Positions 51,735 to 59,934 of a stretch of 64,000 nt of DNA are shown here, piece by piece. Position numbers and translations under genes: made by a program. Position 1 is the stretch's first letter, and every line of letters starts with the position of its first letter. Origin of the DNA: VAZQ01 sp963771845 (GTDB taxonomy: Bacteria; Pseudomonadota; Alphaproteobacteria; Rhizobiales; Xanthobacteraceae); assembly GCA_963771845.1 (NCBI GenBank), contig CAVYVC010000009.1, forward strand, positions 166,154 to 230,153, written 5' to 3'. Under the pieces are notes generated by a model, which saw only the letters and a list, made by a program, of their open reading frames with translations, was not told the origin of the DNA and ran no database searches.

Positions 51735-51768
51735 GTCAATGGCATCCGACGGCGGCCATGCGCCAGCG

Positions 51769-52185
51769 CTATCGCTCACTTGGTGCTGTGAAAAATTTTT
51801 CACCGTAAGCGAAACGATTGGGCTTGAGGAAGAAGCCGAGCAGCACCGCGCCGTTGGGCGCGATTGCCTCATGCTGATTACCCGCGGGGCGCCAGACGAA
51901 TTGACCCGGCCCGCATTTGCCCTCGTGATCCTCAAGCGAGCCCTCGATTACGTAAGTCTGTTCGAGTGCAGTGTGCTCGTGCAGCGGCACGACGGCACCC
52001 GGTTCGAGCTTAAACAAAGCCGTGGTGACCCCGGTATCGTCGGTATAGAGCACCTTGATTTTGATGCCCGGAAACTTGGTCGTCTCCCAGGACATATTGG
52101 GCACGTCCAGATAATGTGCCGCGCGTTCAGGCGGATTTTCTGGCTTGATGTCGGGGTGCGCGAGCTTGCGGGTTTGCACGGACAT
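51769..52185 (-). CDS. Cupin-domain protein (ChrR/Cupin_7-like)
   Basis: 138 residues from MSVQTRKLAHPDIKPENPPE. Cupin motif 1 GAVVPLHEHTALEQTYVIEG contains the His-x-His and Glu ligands; motif 2 FVWRPAGNQHEAI supplies the last His. The N-terminal helix ERAAHYLDVPNMSWETTKFP and KVLYTDDTGVTTALFKLEPG resemble cupins of the ChrR type, which occur as anti-sigma sensors or stand-alone enzymes. No sigma factor is adjacent. The last residues run close to the DksA-like pseudogene start. Confidence 0.82.
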   Translation of the reverse strand: MSVQTRKLAHPDIKPENPPERAAHYLDVPNMSWETTKFPGIKIKVLYTDDTGVTTALFKLEPGAVVPLHEHTALEQTYVIEGSLEDHEGKCGPGQFVWRPAGNQHEAIAPNGAVLLGFFLKPNRFAYGEKFFTAPSER

Positions 52186-52319
52186 GGCGAACTCCTTGGA
52201 TTTTGCCCAAAGAACGCGGGTGTCCAAGTATACTGCGCGCAATGCGGAATCTAAAGTGTCCACCGAAGGGCACTGAGGCTGGTCCGCTTACGCTCCAAGA
52301 CTCTCCGTAACCGCGGACA

Positions 52320-52990
52320 TTCCGGCACGGCCGCCAAGGCCGAGTAGGCCCGGGGAATTTCACCCCGAGCCTCTCACAGATCCGGACTTGACACTCTCGC
52401 GTCATCCGGCTCGTGCCACCGCACGAAGGCTGCCGCCTTCCATTGAATATCGGGTTCCTCCCGTTGCCGGTTGACCCGATCTCAAAGGCGATGACCCACC
52501 CCCTTCGCTCCACGGGCATTACCCCGCTTCAACACTACTACGAGGCAGTCCGCCCCTCTCCGGCGCATCAGTACTTTCGGCCTCGCGGTTGGAGCCGCTT
52601 GTGCCTTTTCCCTTAGCATCGCCGGCCAGGTTCTCACGTTCCGTACAAGAGCCAGATTGAGCTTCGCGCCGCCTCCATGCCGGATGCCGTTTGGGCAGTC
52701 TCAGGACATCCCCCAAACTTATCCCAGAGGAATGGCAACCCCCCGGTTTTGACATCGTCTAATCCGCTTTCGACACGTCATCAGCGGTTCGCTTGCGCTC
52801 GCCTCTCTCAATCATACCTGCCGGAATCTCGTTCCGACTTTTCCGCAACGTTCACCACCATCGCTTTTGACAACAGCAGCTTGCGGTGGCTTGAGATCAA
52901 CACCTGATTGCCGAACTCGAAGGACCTACCTTCATCTCTCGTACAGTTACGCATCGCCGTATGGACCGGCGTTACTCGTGACACAATGCC
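52320..52990 (-). mobile_element. 5' part of a group II intron, reverse-transcriptase ORF missing
   Basis: On the minus strand the sequence has the run typical of bacterial group II introns before the ORF: GGGTTGCCATTCCTCTGGGA with TAAGTTTGGGGGATGTCCTG, then GATGACGCGAGAGTGTCAAG, then TCTGTGAGAGGCTCGGGGTG and AAATTCCCCGGGCCTACTCG. After about 52320 a reverse-transcriptase ORF should follow, but the sequence instead runs into the cupin gene 135 bases later, and no domain V/VI can be found. The intron is therefore a dead 5' fragment. Boundaries are approximate. Confidence 0.75.
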
Positions 52991-53036
52991 ATTTCCGGTC
53001 GTGAGCAGGTGCAGCATTGGCGCGCACAAAGCCCAC

Positions 53037-54025
53037 TCATTCGATCACCTCGTCTGCGAGCATTTGCATCGAAATCGGCACCTCGACGCCAAGCTCCTTG
53101 GCAGTCTTCATGTTGATGACCAGTTCGAACTTGGTGGGCCGTTCGATCGGCAAATCGGCAGGGCGAGCGCCGTGAAGAATCTTCGAAACGAAGGCCCCGG
53201 TCCGGCGATAGAGCTGGATCAGGTCCGGGCCATACGACATCAGGCCGCCGCCGTCAGGAAAGGTTCGAAATTGCGATATTCCGGGGATGCGGCGAGCTGA
53301 TAAGATTTCCGCGGTTCGGGCTCCTGCCTGACGCGTCAGTGGAGAACCAAGCTGGATAACAGCTTGCGGACCTTGAGCGAGGCCCAACTTGAGCGCCGCC
53401 TCCAGTCCGTCGTTGTCGCGAAACTCCATCACCACGAGATCGATCGAGCTTGCCTTTACTGCCGCCTTGATCGCATCGAGCTGATACGTGCCGGTTGTCG
53501 CGTCCCACAGCGCTGCAACTTTGCTCACATTCGGCACAATGTCACCTATTTGCTGCAGCCACTTGCCGCACAATGTCGGCGCATCCAAAAAAAGACCCGT
53601 GAGGTTGCCGCCCGGATGTGCGAGACTCTCAACATAGCCGCTGGCGACGGGATCGCTTTCGAGATCGTTTGCAAGAATCGGGAGCGTAGTCGTTGTCGAT
53701 CGCGCTGCCTCGATCGAGGGACGAGCCGTTGCGACAAGAATAGCAGGCCGCAGCTGAATGAGCTCTTGCGTTAGATGCGGAAGGAGTTCCGGTCTGCCGC
53801 GCGCCCACCGCGCTTCGACTTTGACATTGTCGCCTTCAACATACCCGGCCTCACGCAAGCCCGCGCGCAAAGCATTAAAAACCGGAGATCCAAACTCGGG
53901 ACTCCCGGATGAAGAAATCCGACTACCGGCACCCCTTGTGCCTGTTGCGCTCGCACCGTAAGCGGCCATGCCGCGGCCGTACCGCCGAGAAGCGTGATGA
54001 ACTCGCGCCAATTCATCCCGAACAT
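53037..54025 (-). pseudogene. ABC_sub_bind gene, one frameshift after the signal region
   Basis: Start frame (54025): MFGMNWREFITLLGGTAAAW, PLTVRAQQAQGVPVVGFLHP, then slips near 53900. The second frame continues FGSPVFNALRAGLREAGYVE, GYVESLAHPGGNLTGLFLDA, RIPGISQFRTFPDGGGLMSY and ends MLADEVIE. The signal has Trp-Arg instead of Arg-Arg. One indel suffices to restore it. The TGCTGCACCTGC trailer lies about 20 bases past the stop. Confidence 0.87.
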
Positions 54026-54134
54026 GAGTTTGCTCCCCTTGGATCGATGCCACCGGTTCCGACCCGAACGATAGCACGGCGGTGAGAGGGCCGCTGCACT
54101 GCGGAATTTCCCTCCGGCTTATGTCAGCTCGGGG

Positions 54135-54183
54135 TCAGTTAGCGGAATTCATTCGCGCAGCCAAGCGCATCCGGGTCGTGCCA
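54135..54183 (-). repeat. Dispersed intergenic repeat, copy 2 (inverted)
   Basis: Reverse complement of the repeat at 4353-4406: GTTAGCGGAATTCATTCGCG then CAGCCAAGCGCATCCGGGTC in place of GTTAGCGGAATCAATTCGCG and CAGCCAAGCGCTTCCGGGTC. It lies in the 500-base gene-poor interval 54078-54585, which otherwise shows no gene. Confidence 0.75.
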
Positions 54184-54585
54184 TGTGTGGACGGCTCCGG
54201 GCTGGCAAGAACTTTCTTGACGTCGCAGACCTGGTCGGTGCAGCCATGTGTTCTGCCTGTTGGTGCGGTTCGCATGACCGCTGGCCATAATGCCCTCCGC
54301 GGATCAGGTCCCGGTCAAAAGCCCGCATTCGAGATGCAGTGGCACGAGTGGGTTGTCCTTGCCGCCGGATCGACCGGCTCTGCGACTAAACTCGGCCGCC
54401 TTGCCGGCCGCGCTTTTGTTGAATTGAAAGGCGCGCGAAGGAACCGTGAGTAATTCTCAGCGGCGGTCGGTTCACGTCAATCAACGGACACAATCATTAT
54501 AGGGCTGGGGATCTGCCCGACTTTGTCCTCCACTCCGTGGTATGATCCTTGCTTGACGCAGTGGGTCTCGATCTCGGAGGTTTGC

Positions 54586-55626
54586 ATGAACGCACGCGTA
54601 TTCCATAGCTTGGTTACAATTTATACGGTCTTCATTCTGGCCGCCGCGGAAGCCACGATCGAGTGCTCGCCGGCAGGGGCACAAACCGACCTGAAGGTCT
54701 CGCTCAACGCGCCTTATGACGGTTCCAACGCAGCCTTCTTCCTGGCCGACGAAAAGGGCTACTACGCCGGCGAAGGGCTCCACGCGACCTTTGATCCCTC
54801 CGGTGGCTCCGGCGAGGTTGCGACGCGCATCGGCAGCGGCACGTATGACTTCGGTTTCGGCGATATCAACGTTCTCATGGAGTTCAACGCGAAGAACCCG
54901 GCGAACGCTGGCCGGGCGGTGTACATGCTTTATTATCGTTCGCCGTTGTCGGTTGGCAGCTTCAGCAAGAACAATATCAACAAGCCTACCGACCTCAACG
55001 GCAAGAAGATGGGCGGCGCTTTGACGGACGGGGCCTACAAGCTGTTCCCGGCCTACGCCAAGCTCGCCTCGATCAACGCCAGCTCGATCCAGTGGCAATT
55101 CGGCGATCTGCGGCTGCGCGAAACGTTACTCCTCAAGGGCGACGTGGATGCGATCCTTGGTTTCGACTCGACGATGTATTTCAACTTCATCCGTCAAGGC
55201 ATCGCGCCGGCTGATATCAAGTTTCTCTACTACTCGGATGCCGGGTTGAACATCTATGGTAACGCGATCCTGGCCTCAAAGAAAATTCTCGAGGGTAATC
55301 CCAAGGCGACGCGCGGCTTTGTCGCCGCTACAGCAAAGGGCTGGCGCGACGCAATCACGGATCCCGCCGCAGCGATATCTGCCTTGAAAAAGCGATCAAG
55401 CTTGGTGGACGAAAAGCTTGAATTGTCAAAGCTCGAATGGCTAATCAAGAACCAGCTCCGGACCGATGAGTCGGAGGCGGATGGGCTTGGTGGCGTGCGC
55501 GCCGAGCGGTTCGCGGCATCATTGGCAACAGTCGGGTTGGCGTTCGAGCTCGCCTCGACGCCAGCTCCAGCAGAGGTCTTCATAGCGGAATTTTTGCCTG
55601 ACCCTGCGATCCGCAGGCTGCCCTAG
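54586..55626 (+). CDS. NMT1/THI5-like ABC importer substrate-binding protein
   Basis: 346 residues from MNARVFHSLVTIYTVFILAA, preceded by GGAGG. Sec signal ending ...CSPAGAQT. Then the NMT1 fold: DLKVSLNAPYDGSNAAFFLA, DEKGYYAGEGLHATFDPSGG and SGEVATRIGSGTYDFGFGDI, GDVDAILGFDSTMYFNFIRQ, and a C-terminal helical region. Family ligands include thiamine-precursor pyrimidines, sulfonates, nitrate and aromatic acids. It is first in an operon with an ATPase (nine-base gap) and a permease. The exact ligand cannot be read from sequence. Confidence 0.9.
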   Translation: MNARVFHSLVTIYTVFILAAAEATIECSPAGAQTDLKVSLNAPYDGSNAAFFLADEKGYYAGEGLHATFDPSGGSGEVATRIGSGTYDFGFGDINVLMEFNAKNPANAGRAVYMLYYRSPLSVGSFSKNNINKPTDLNGKKMGGALTDGAYKLFPAYAKLASINASSIQWQFGDLRLRETLLLKGDVDAILGFDSTMYFNFIRQGIAPADIKFLYYSDAGLNIYGNAILASKKILEGNPKATRGFVAATAKGWRDAITDPAAAISALKKRSSLVDEKLELSKLEWLIKNQLRTDESEADGLGGVRAERFAASLATVGLAFELASTPAPAEVFIAEFLPDPAIRRLP

Positions 55627-55635
55627 CCCCGGCGA

Positions 55636-56424
55636 ATGCAGCCGTTCGTCAACGTCTCGGACGTCAGCCTCATTTATGATGGTGGATCTGCGGGCGGCAC
55701 GCTCGCCCTTGAAAGGGCGACGCTTTGCATCGACAAGGGCGAGTTTGTCGCCATCGTCGGCCCTTCGGGTTGCGGAAAATCCACGCTCCTTAGGCTCGTT
55801 TCCGGCCTCCATCTTGCGACAAGCGGCGGGGTAATCGTTGCCGATCGCGAGGTCTCGGCACCACTCAACATCGTCGGAATGGCCTTTCAAAACCCGATCA
55901 TGTTGCCGTGGCGCACCACCATTGAAAACGTCCTGCTGCCGCTGGAGATCGTGGAGCCGCACGCCAGCCGCTTTCGCGCGGAGCGCCGCCGCTACCGGAA
56001 AAAAGCGCTGGAGCTTCTTTCGGCCGTCGGTCTTGAAAGCTTTGCGGACCACTATCCCTGGCAACTGTCCGGCGGCATGCAGCAGCGCACCTCGCTGTGC
56101 CGCGCTCTGATCCATGAGCCGGAACTGCTATTGCTGGACGAGCCGTTTGGCGCGTTGGACGCCTTCACACGCGAAGAACTGTGGGTTGTCCTCGAAAATC
56201 TCTGGCTCAAGCAGACGTTCACCGCAATTCTGGTCACCCACGACCTGACTGAGGCGGTCTACCTCGCAGACACAGTTTACGTCTGTTCAAAACGGCCCGG
56301 CCGCATCGTCGCAGCCGAGCCTGTTGCCCTATCGCGGCGGCGCGACATCTACGCCTCGGAATTTGTGGCGATCGTCCGCTCCCTCAAGGATAATATCGTC
56401 GAGGTGCGGGCGCATGAGTCCTAG
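55636..56424 (+). CDS. ABC importer ATPase, SsuB/TauB type
   Basis: 262 residues. Walker A GPSGCGKST (42-50), Q-loop Gln85 in GMAFQNPIMLPWRTTIENVL, signature LSGGMQQR (144-151), Walker B ELLLLDEP (163-170), D-loop FGALD, and H-loop VTHD. The MLPW-T-xxN segment is typical of the nitrate/sulfonate/taurine class. C-terminal AVYLADTVYVCSKRPGRIVA also fits that class. Cotranscribed with the binding protein upstream and the permease 16 bases downstream. Confidence 0.95.
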   Translation: MQPFVNVSDVSLIYDGGSAGGTLALERATLCIDKGEFVAIVGPSGCGKSTLLRLVSGLHLATSGGVIVADREVSAPLNIVGMAFQNPIMLPWRTTIENVLLPLEIVEPHASRFRAERRRYRKKALELLSAVGLESFADHYPWQLSGGMQQRTSLCRALIHEPELLLLDEPFGALDAFTREELWVVLENLWLKQTFTAILVTHDLTEAVYLADTVYVCSKRPGRIVAAEPVALSRRRDIYASEFVAIVRSLKDNIVEVRAHES

Positions 56425-56439
56425 ACGCGCCGAAGACGT

Positions 56440-57186
56440 ATGCTGCCTTGGCTGTTCGTCCTCGGCCTACTGCTGCTGTGGCAGTTCGTTTGCACTGCGT
56501 TTACGATTCCGGCGTTCGTGCTGCCGAGCCCATCGCTGATCGCAGCCTCGCTGCAGAAATATCTCGGCCCGATCTCCGAGCATTCGTCGGTGACCCTGGC
56601 ACGCACCCTGGCCGGCTTCGCGATTGCAGTGGCCCTCGGCGTGCTGCTGGGGTTGGCCATCGGATCGTTCCGCATGATCTATCGCGGGCTCTATCCGGTA
56701 CTGGTCGGCTTCAACAGCATTCCAAAGGTCGCGGTCGTACCGCTATTCGTGATTTGGTTCGGCATCGGGACCATTCCGGCGGTCCTTACGGCGTTCCTCG
56801 TCTCGTTCTTTCCGATCGCCGTCAACGTGGCGACCGGGCTGGCGACAATCGAGCCTGAACTTCTGGACGTCATGCGCTCACTCGGCGCCAGCAAACGCAA
56901 GATCCTGCTGAAAATCGGGCTGCCTCGCTCGATGCCCTATTTCTTTGCCTCTCTCAAAGTGGCCATCACGCTTGCCTTCGTCGGCACGATCATTTCCGAA
57001 ACGGTCGCCGCCAACAGCGGTATCGGCTATCTGATGATGGCCGCTACTTCCAATTTTGACACGCCGTTGGTGTTCGCTGGCCTTGTCGTCATCGCTGCAA
57101 TGGGAATCGTCATGTACGCACTATTCGCCATGGTCGAGCAGCGGATGACTTTCTGGGCCAAGCGCGGAGAGGGGCTGATGGCATGA
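56440..57186 (+). CDS. ABC importer permease, SsuC/TauC type
   Basis: 248 residues, about six membrane helices. First helix LPWLFVLGLLLLWQFVCTAF; EAA-loop MRSLGASKRKILLKIGLPRS for contact with the ATPase; AITLAFVGTIISETVAANSG and IGYLMMAATSNFDTPLVFAG are typical of the nitrate/sulfonate class. The N terminus is shorter than average; an ATG at 56414 lies in another frame, so 56440 is used. Forms the importer with its two upstream genes. Confidence 0.93.
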   Translation: MLPWLFVLGLLLLWQFVCTAFTIPAFVLPSPSLIAASLQKYLGPISEHSSVTLARTLAGFAIAVALGVLLGLAIGSFRMIYRGLYPVLVGFNSIPKVAVVPLFVIWFGIGTIPAVLTAFLVSFFPIAVNVATGLATIEPELLDVMRSLGASKRKILLKIGLPRSMPYFFASLKVAITLAFVGTIISETVAANSGIGYLMMAATSNFDTPLVFAGLVVIAAMGIVMYALFAMVEQRMTFWAKRGEGLMA

Positions 57187-57242
57187 GCCCGTTCGACCCC
57201 GCTGTCCGGCAGCGATGACAGCATCACGCTGCCGCGCTCGTC

Positions 57243-58019
57243 ATGATTAACTCCCCGCACGAGCTGCGTCGGGCGATCAGAAACGGCTGTTTTCACGGCA
57301 TCACTACCGGGCATGCGTCCGGGTACGTCCAAGCCAATCTTGCCATTGTTCCGTCCGAGGCCGCAGAGGAATTTGTGGCCTTTTGCAAAGCCAATGTCCG
57401 CTCTTGCCCTATTCTTGCCGTCGGTAGACCCGGCGAGCCGAACCTTCCTTCGCTCGGCATCGATATCGATGTGCGCTCCGACCTCCCGGCCTATCGCCTG
57501 TATCGCGACGGCGTTCATATTGAAACTCGGGCTAACATATTACCGCTTTGGCGCAGCGATCACGTCGCGGTCGCGATCGGCTGCTGGTTCTCGATGGAAG
57601 ACGCTTTGCGGCGTGCAGGCGTGCGATTGCGCCATTGCGAGCTTGGCATTCAAGGTCCGCTGTTCCGAACCAATCGGCCAGCCGTCCCCGTTGGCCGCTT
57701 CGGCGGCTCGCTGGTGATGTCCATGCGCCCGTTCATGCGCGATCACGTCGCGATCGCGAAGGAGATTACAGGGCGCTTTCCACGCGTGCATGGCGCACCG
57801 CTGCACGAAGGGCCGGCATTGGCACTCGGTATCGCCGACCTGATGAAGCCCGATTTCGGCGAGCCGATCGACATTTTGCCCAACGAGGTGCCGCTTTATT
57901 GGGGATGTGGCCTGACCGCCCTGACGGCTTTGCAAGCTTCCGGGATTCCGTTTTTCATCACGCACGCACCGGGGGCAATGCTGGTTACGGATGTGCGCAA
58001 CGGCAGCCTAGCGGACTAA
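57243..58019 (+). CDS. D-glutamate cyclase/DUF1445-family putative hydro-lyase
   Basis: 258 residues. Family blocks: VQANLAIVPSEAAEEFVAFC, KANVRSCPILAVGRPGEPNL, DIDVRSDLPAYRLYRDGVHI, LPLWRSDHVAVAIGCWFSME, GPLFRTNRPAVPVGRFGGSL, VMSMRPFMRDHVAIAKEITG, then DILPNEVPLYWGCGLTALTA and FITHAPGAMLVTDVRNGSLA. The mammalian relative converts D-glutamate to 5-oxo-D-proline; bacterial members are annotated hydro-lyases with untested substrates. It follows the importer operon by 56 bases on the same strand, so the imported compound may be its substrate (inference). Confidence 0.9.
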   Translation: MINSPHELRRAIRNGCFHGITTGHASGYVQANLAIVPSEAAEEFVAFCKANVRSCPILAVGRPGEPNLPSLGIDIDVRSDLPAYRLYRDGVHIETRANILPLWRSDHVAVAIGCWFSMEDALRRAGVRLRHCELGIQGPLFRTNRPAVPVGRFGGSLVMSMRPFMRDHVAIAKEITGRFPRVHGAPLHEGPALALGIADLMKPDFGEPIDILPNEVPLYWGCGLTALTALQASGIPFFITHAPGAMLVTDVRNGSLAD

Positions 58020-58043
58020 GGGAGGACCAACAGTCCGCGCCTG

Positions 58044-58268
58044 TTGCATTGGATGAATGCTCGATCAGAATATCTTCGGCAGTTAGCGCGCAAATGTGCA
58101 GCGGCGGCGGATGCGGCTGCAGATCCGGTGACCAAAGCACAATTTGAGCACGAGCAGCACCGGTGGCTGCTTCGTCGAGAAGAGGCCGAAAAGGCCGAAC
58201 GCAACTTGATGACGCGAGCTTCTCGCGAGAGCCGATTGCGAAAACCCTGCCTGCCTTCCGGTCGGTGA
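58044..58268 (+). CDS. Small helical hypothetical protein
   Basis: 74 residues: NARSEYLRQLARKCAAAADA, AADPVTKAQFEHEQHRWLLR and REEAEKAERN. The first 50 resemble the short helical proteins (YLRxAxxCRxLAxxxxDPxxKxxL) that are very common in Bradyrhizobium, with no known function. Charged and soluble. The basic tail after 55 looks irregular. Starts 24 bases after the DUF1445 gene and could be cotranscribed. Confidence 0.5.
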   Translation: MHWMNARSEYLRQLARKCAAAADAAADPVTKAQFEHEQHRWLLRREEAEKAERNLMTRASRESRLRKPCLPSGR

Positions 58269-58363
58269 GGAAAAGCCTCAGGGGCGCGCGCGCCACATCG
58301 GGCATCGCCGCTAATCCGCACAGCCCGTCTTCAGCTTTGCCGTAGAGCAAAAAGCCGTGGCGG

Positions 58364-58585
58364 TCAGGGCGGTCCGTCCGGGCCATGACGGCCCGATCCC
58401 CCAACTGAAAGGACAAAAACTATCATTCCGGGGAATGCGACCAGCAGACCCACAGCGGCCAGCGTGACCCATGTGGCTTCCCAAGAGGAAAGGGCCACGG
58501 ACGCCCGTTCCCAAAAGAAAATGCCGATCAATGTCATTGCCACGCCGGCCAGCATCACAACGAAGCCCGCACTCGCATCACCCAT
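58364..58585 (-). CDS. Small membrane hypothetical protein
   Basis: 73 residues with two membrane helices: GFVVMLAGVAMTLIGIFFWE and WVTLAAVGLLVAFPGMIVFV, separated by a short polar loop (RASVALSSWEAT). Followed by a glycine-rich polar end. No family recognised. It lies six bases downstream of another small minus-strand ORF, suggesting a two-gene unit. Confidence 0.5.
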   Translation of the reverse strand: MGDASAGFVVMLAGVAMTLIGIFFWERASVALSSWEATWVTLAAVGLLVAFPGMIVFVLSVGGSGRHGPDGPP

Positions 58586-58591
58586 CGGCGC

Positions 58592-58819
58592 TCACCCCGT
58601 TGAGCGCAGCCACCGCCACAATGTGATCGAAGGTGCAGGGGCCGGCAACGTCAACCGTAGCGCCTGGTCGCGCCAGGCGTCCCGCTCCATGCGCATCTCT
58701 TCGAGCATTGCCTTCAGCTCGGCGAGCCGCTGCTGGGTGAGGGTTGCGCGTGCGTTGAGTTCGGCTAGCCAAGCCGCATCATTCGGTGCTGCATCTCGCT
58801 GCCTTGCATCGAAGCTCAT
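58592..58819 (-). CDS. Short coiled-coil hypothetical protein
   Basis: 75 residues from MSFDARQRDAAPNDAAWLAE. A helical heptad segment, LAELNARATLTQQRLAELKA and MLEEMRMERDAWRDQALRLT, then a Pro/Trp-containing end (SITLWRWLRSTG). Such ends are frequent in small Bradyrhizobium proteins without known role. Longer upstream frame has no support. Confidence 0.45.
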   Translation of the reverse strand: MSFDARQRDAAPNDAAWLAELNARATLTQQRLAELKAMLEEMRMERDAWRDQALRLTLPAPAPSITLWRWLRSTG

Positions 58820-59145
58820 CGTGCTGCGTCCGCTGCGTTCATGACGGTTGGCAACGGTGCGCCGGGAAGGTTGACGGGCGATTAAAGCAGGCCCTCTGCC
58901 ACGCGCCCTGCACCGTTCAAATCCGATTTCGCGCCGTACTATCGTAGTGCTATCGTTTGGGTTGACCACAGGAGGTGGCCGCAGCGCCCCCAAGCCGACA
59001 TGAGCCGCACGCGATTCGCCGACGGGAGATCATGGAAATGTTTGGCGGCTGGATCACTCGCCCTTGATATTTGCTGCTTTGAGAATCGGCCACCACTTCT
59101 CAATCCCGGCCTTGTGGTAAGCATAAAGCGTCCATAGGAGTATGC

Positions 59146-59484
59146 GTGAACCGTGGAGCACCAAAGAGCGTGCGGAGGCGCTTTTTCGTGGCCCTCGGCC
59201 ACGCCGTTCATCTTACGTGGCCGGTGCTGTCGACAATTCTGGCGGTTCAGGTTGCCCTGGGTCTGCTGGTCGGCTTTATGGAGGGCTGGTCTGTCGGCGA
59301 CGCGGTCTATTTCACCTTCGTCACCGGCCTCACGATAGGTTATGGCGATCTCGTACCGCGGCAGGCGGTCGCGCGCGCACTTACGATCGGGATCGGTCTC
59401 TCCGGGCTCTTCCTCACGGGGCTCATAGCGGGGATTGCGGTCTACGCCATGCGAATAGCAATCAACGATCATGACGACGGCTGA
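59146..59484 (+). CDS. Two-helix potassium-channel-like protein
   Basis: 112 residues, GTG start five bases after TAGGAG. Helix 1 WPVLSTILAVQVALGLLVGF; pore loop AVYFTFVTGLTIGYGDLVPR with the selectivity filter TIGYGD at residues 63-68; helix 2 LTIGIGLSGLFLTGLIAGIA. This is the minimal ion-channel (PF07885-type) unit, expected to tetramerise in the inner membrane. No regulatory domain such as RCK follows. Alone between small hypothetical genes and a recombinase relic. Confidence 0.9.
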   Translation: MNRGAPKSVRRRFFVALGHAVHLTWPVLSTILAVQVALGLLVGFMEGWSVGDAVYFTFVTGLTIGYGDLVPRQAVARALTIGIGLSGLFLTGLIAGIAVYAMRIAINDHDDG

Positions 59485-59609
59485 CCTCCAGTTTCTCCGC
59501 GCGCACCCCTGTGTACGCTTCGTTTCGGACAGAACCCGCAACTACCCGCAACCGACGGCATCGGTTGCTCTCACTTTTGGCCGCGAGTTCGATCCCGCCG
59601 TCGGCTTAT

Positions 59610-59910
59610 GTCCATGTCGTTGAGCGCAGTCCGCAAGATCCGCTTGCGCGTCGCGGCCGTGGCTGCTGGATGCGACCAGGCCAGCTCGAGATCGGCGCCA
59701 AGCTGCATCAGCTGCTGGCGCTCCCGTTCGCCGAGCGGTAGAGGCTTGCCCCGCGACGATAGCAGCGATCTCGCCTTCTATTATGTGCACGGCCTGCAAT
59801 GCCTCGTTCCAGCGGCGCCCAAGCTCGCCGGCCACCAGGCGATTCGCGGGATCGACAGCGTCGTATTGCCGACGGGCATGCGCGGCCTCGTAACGCGCCT
59901 GTAGAAGCAA
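59610..59910 (-). pseudogene. Serine-recombinase middle fragment
   Basis: Frame one: ARYEAAHARRQYDAVDPANR, LVAGELGRRWNEALQAVHII and EGEIAAIVAGQ, the helical region that follows the DNA-binding and zinc domains of large serine recombinases. Near 59735 the frame slips to LPLGERERQQLMQLGADLEL, AWSHPAATAATRKRILRTAL. Catalytic N-terminal domain and C terminus are missing. It abuts the end of the Bug-type gene, so the latter may have inserted beside or into a lost mobile element. Confidence 0.75.
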
Positions 59911-59934
59911 CAGGTCTTCGATACGGTCTGGGGC

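Noticed and set aside
52519..52755. 78-codon minus-strand frame in the intron region
   Set aside because: It is translation of group II intron RNA structure, a common misannotation, not a protein gene.
54082..54453. 123-codon plus-strand frame
   Set aside because: It runs through the dispersed intergenic repeat and has no recognisable domain.
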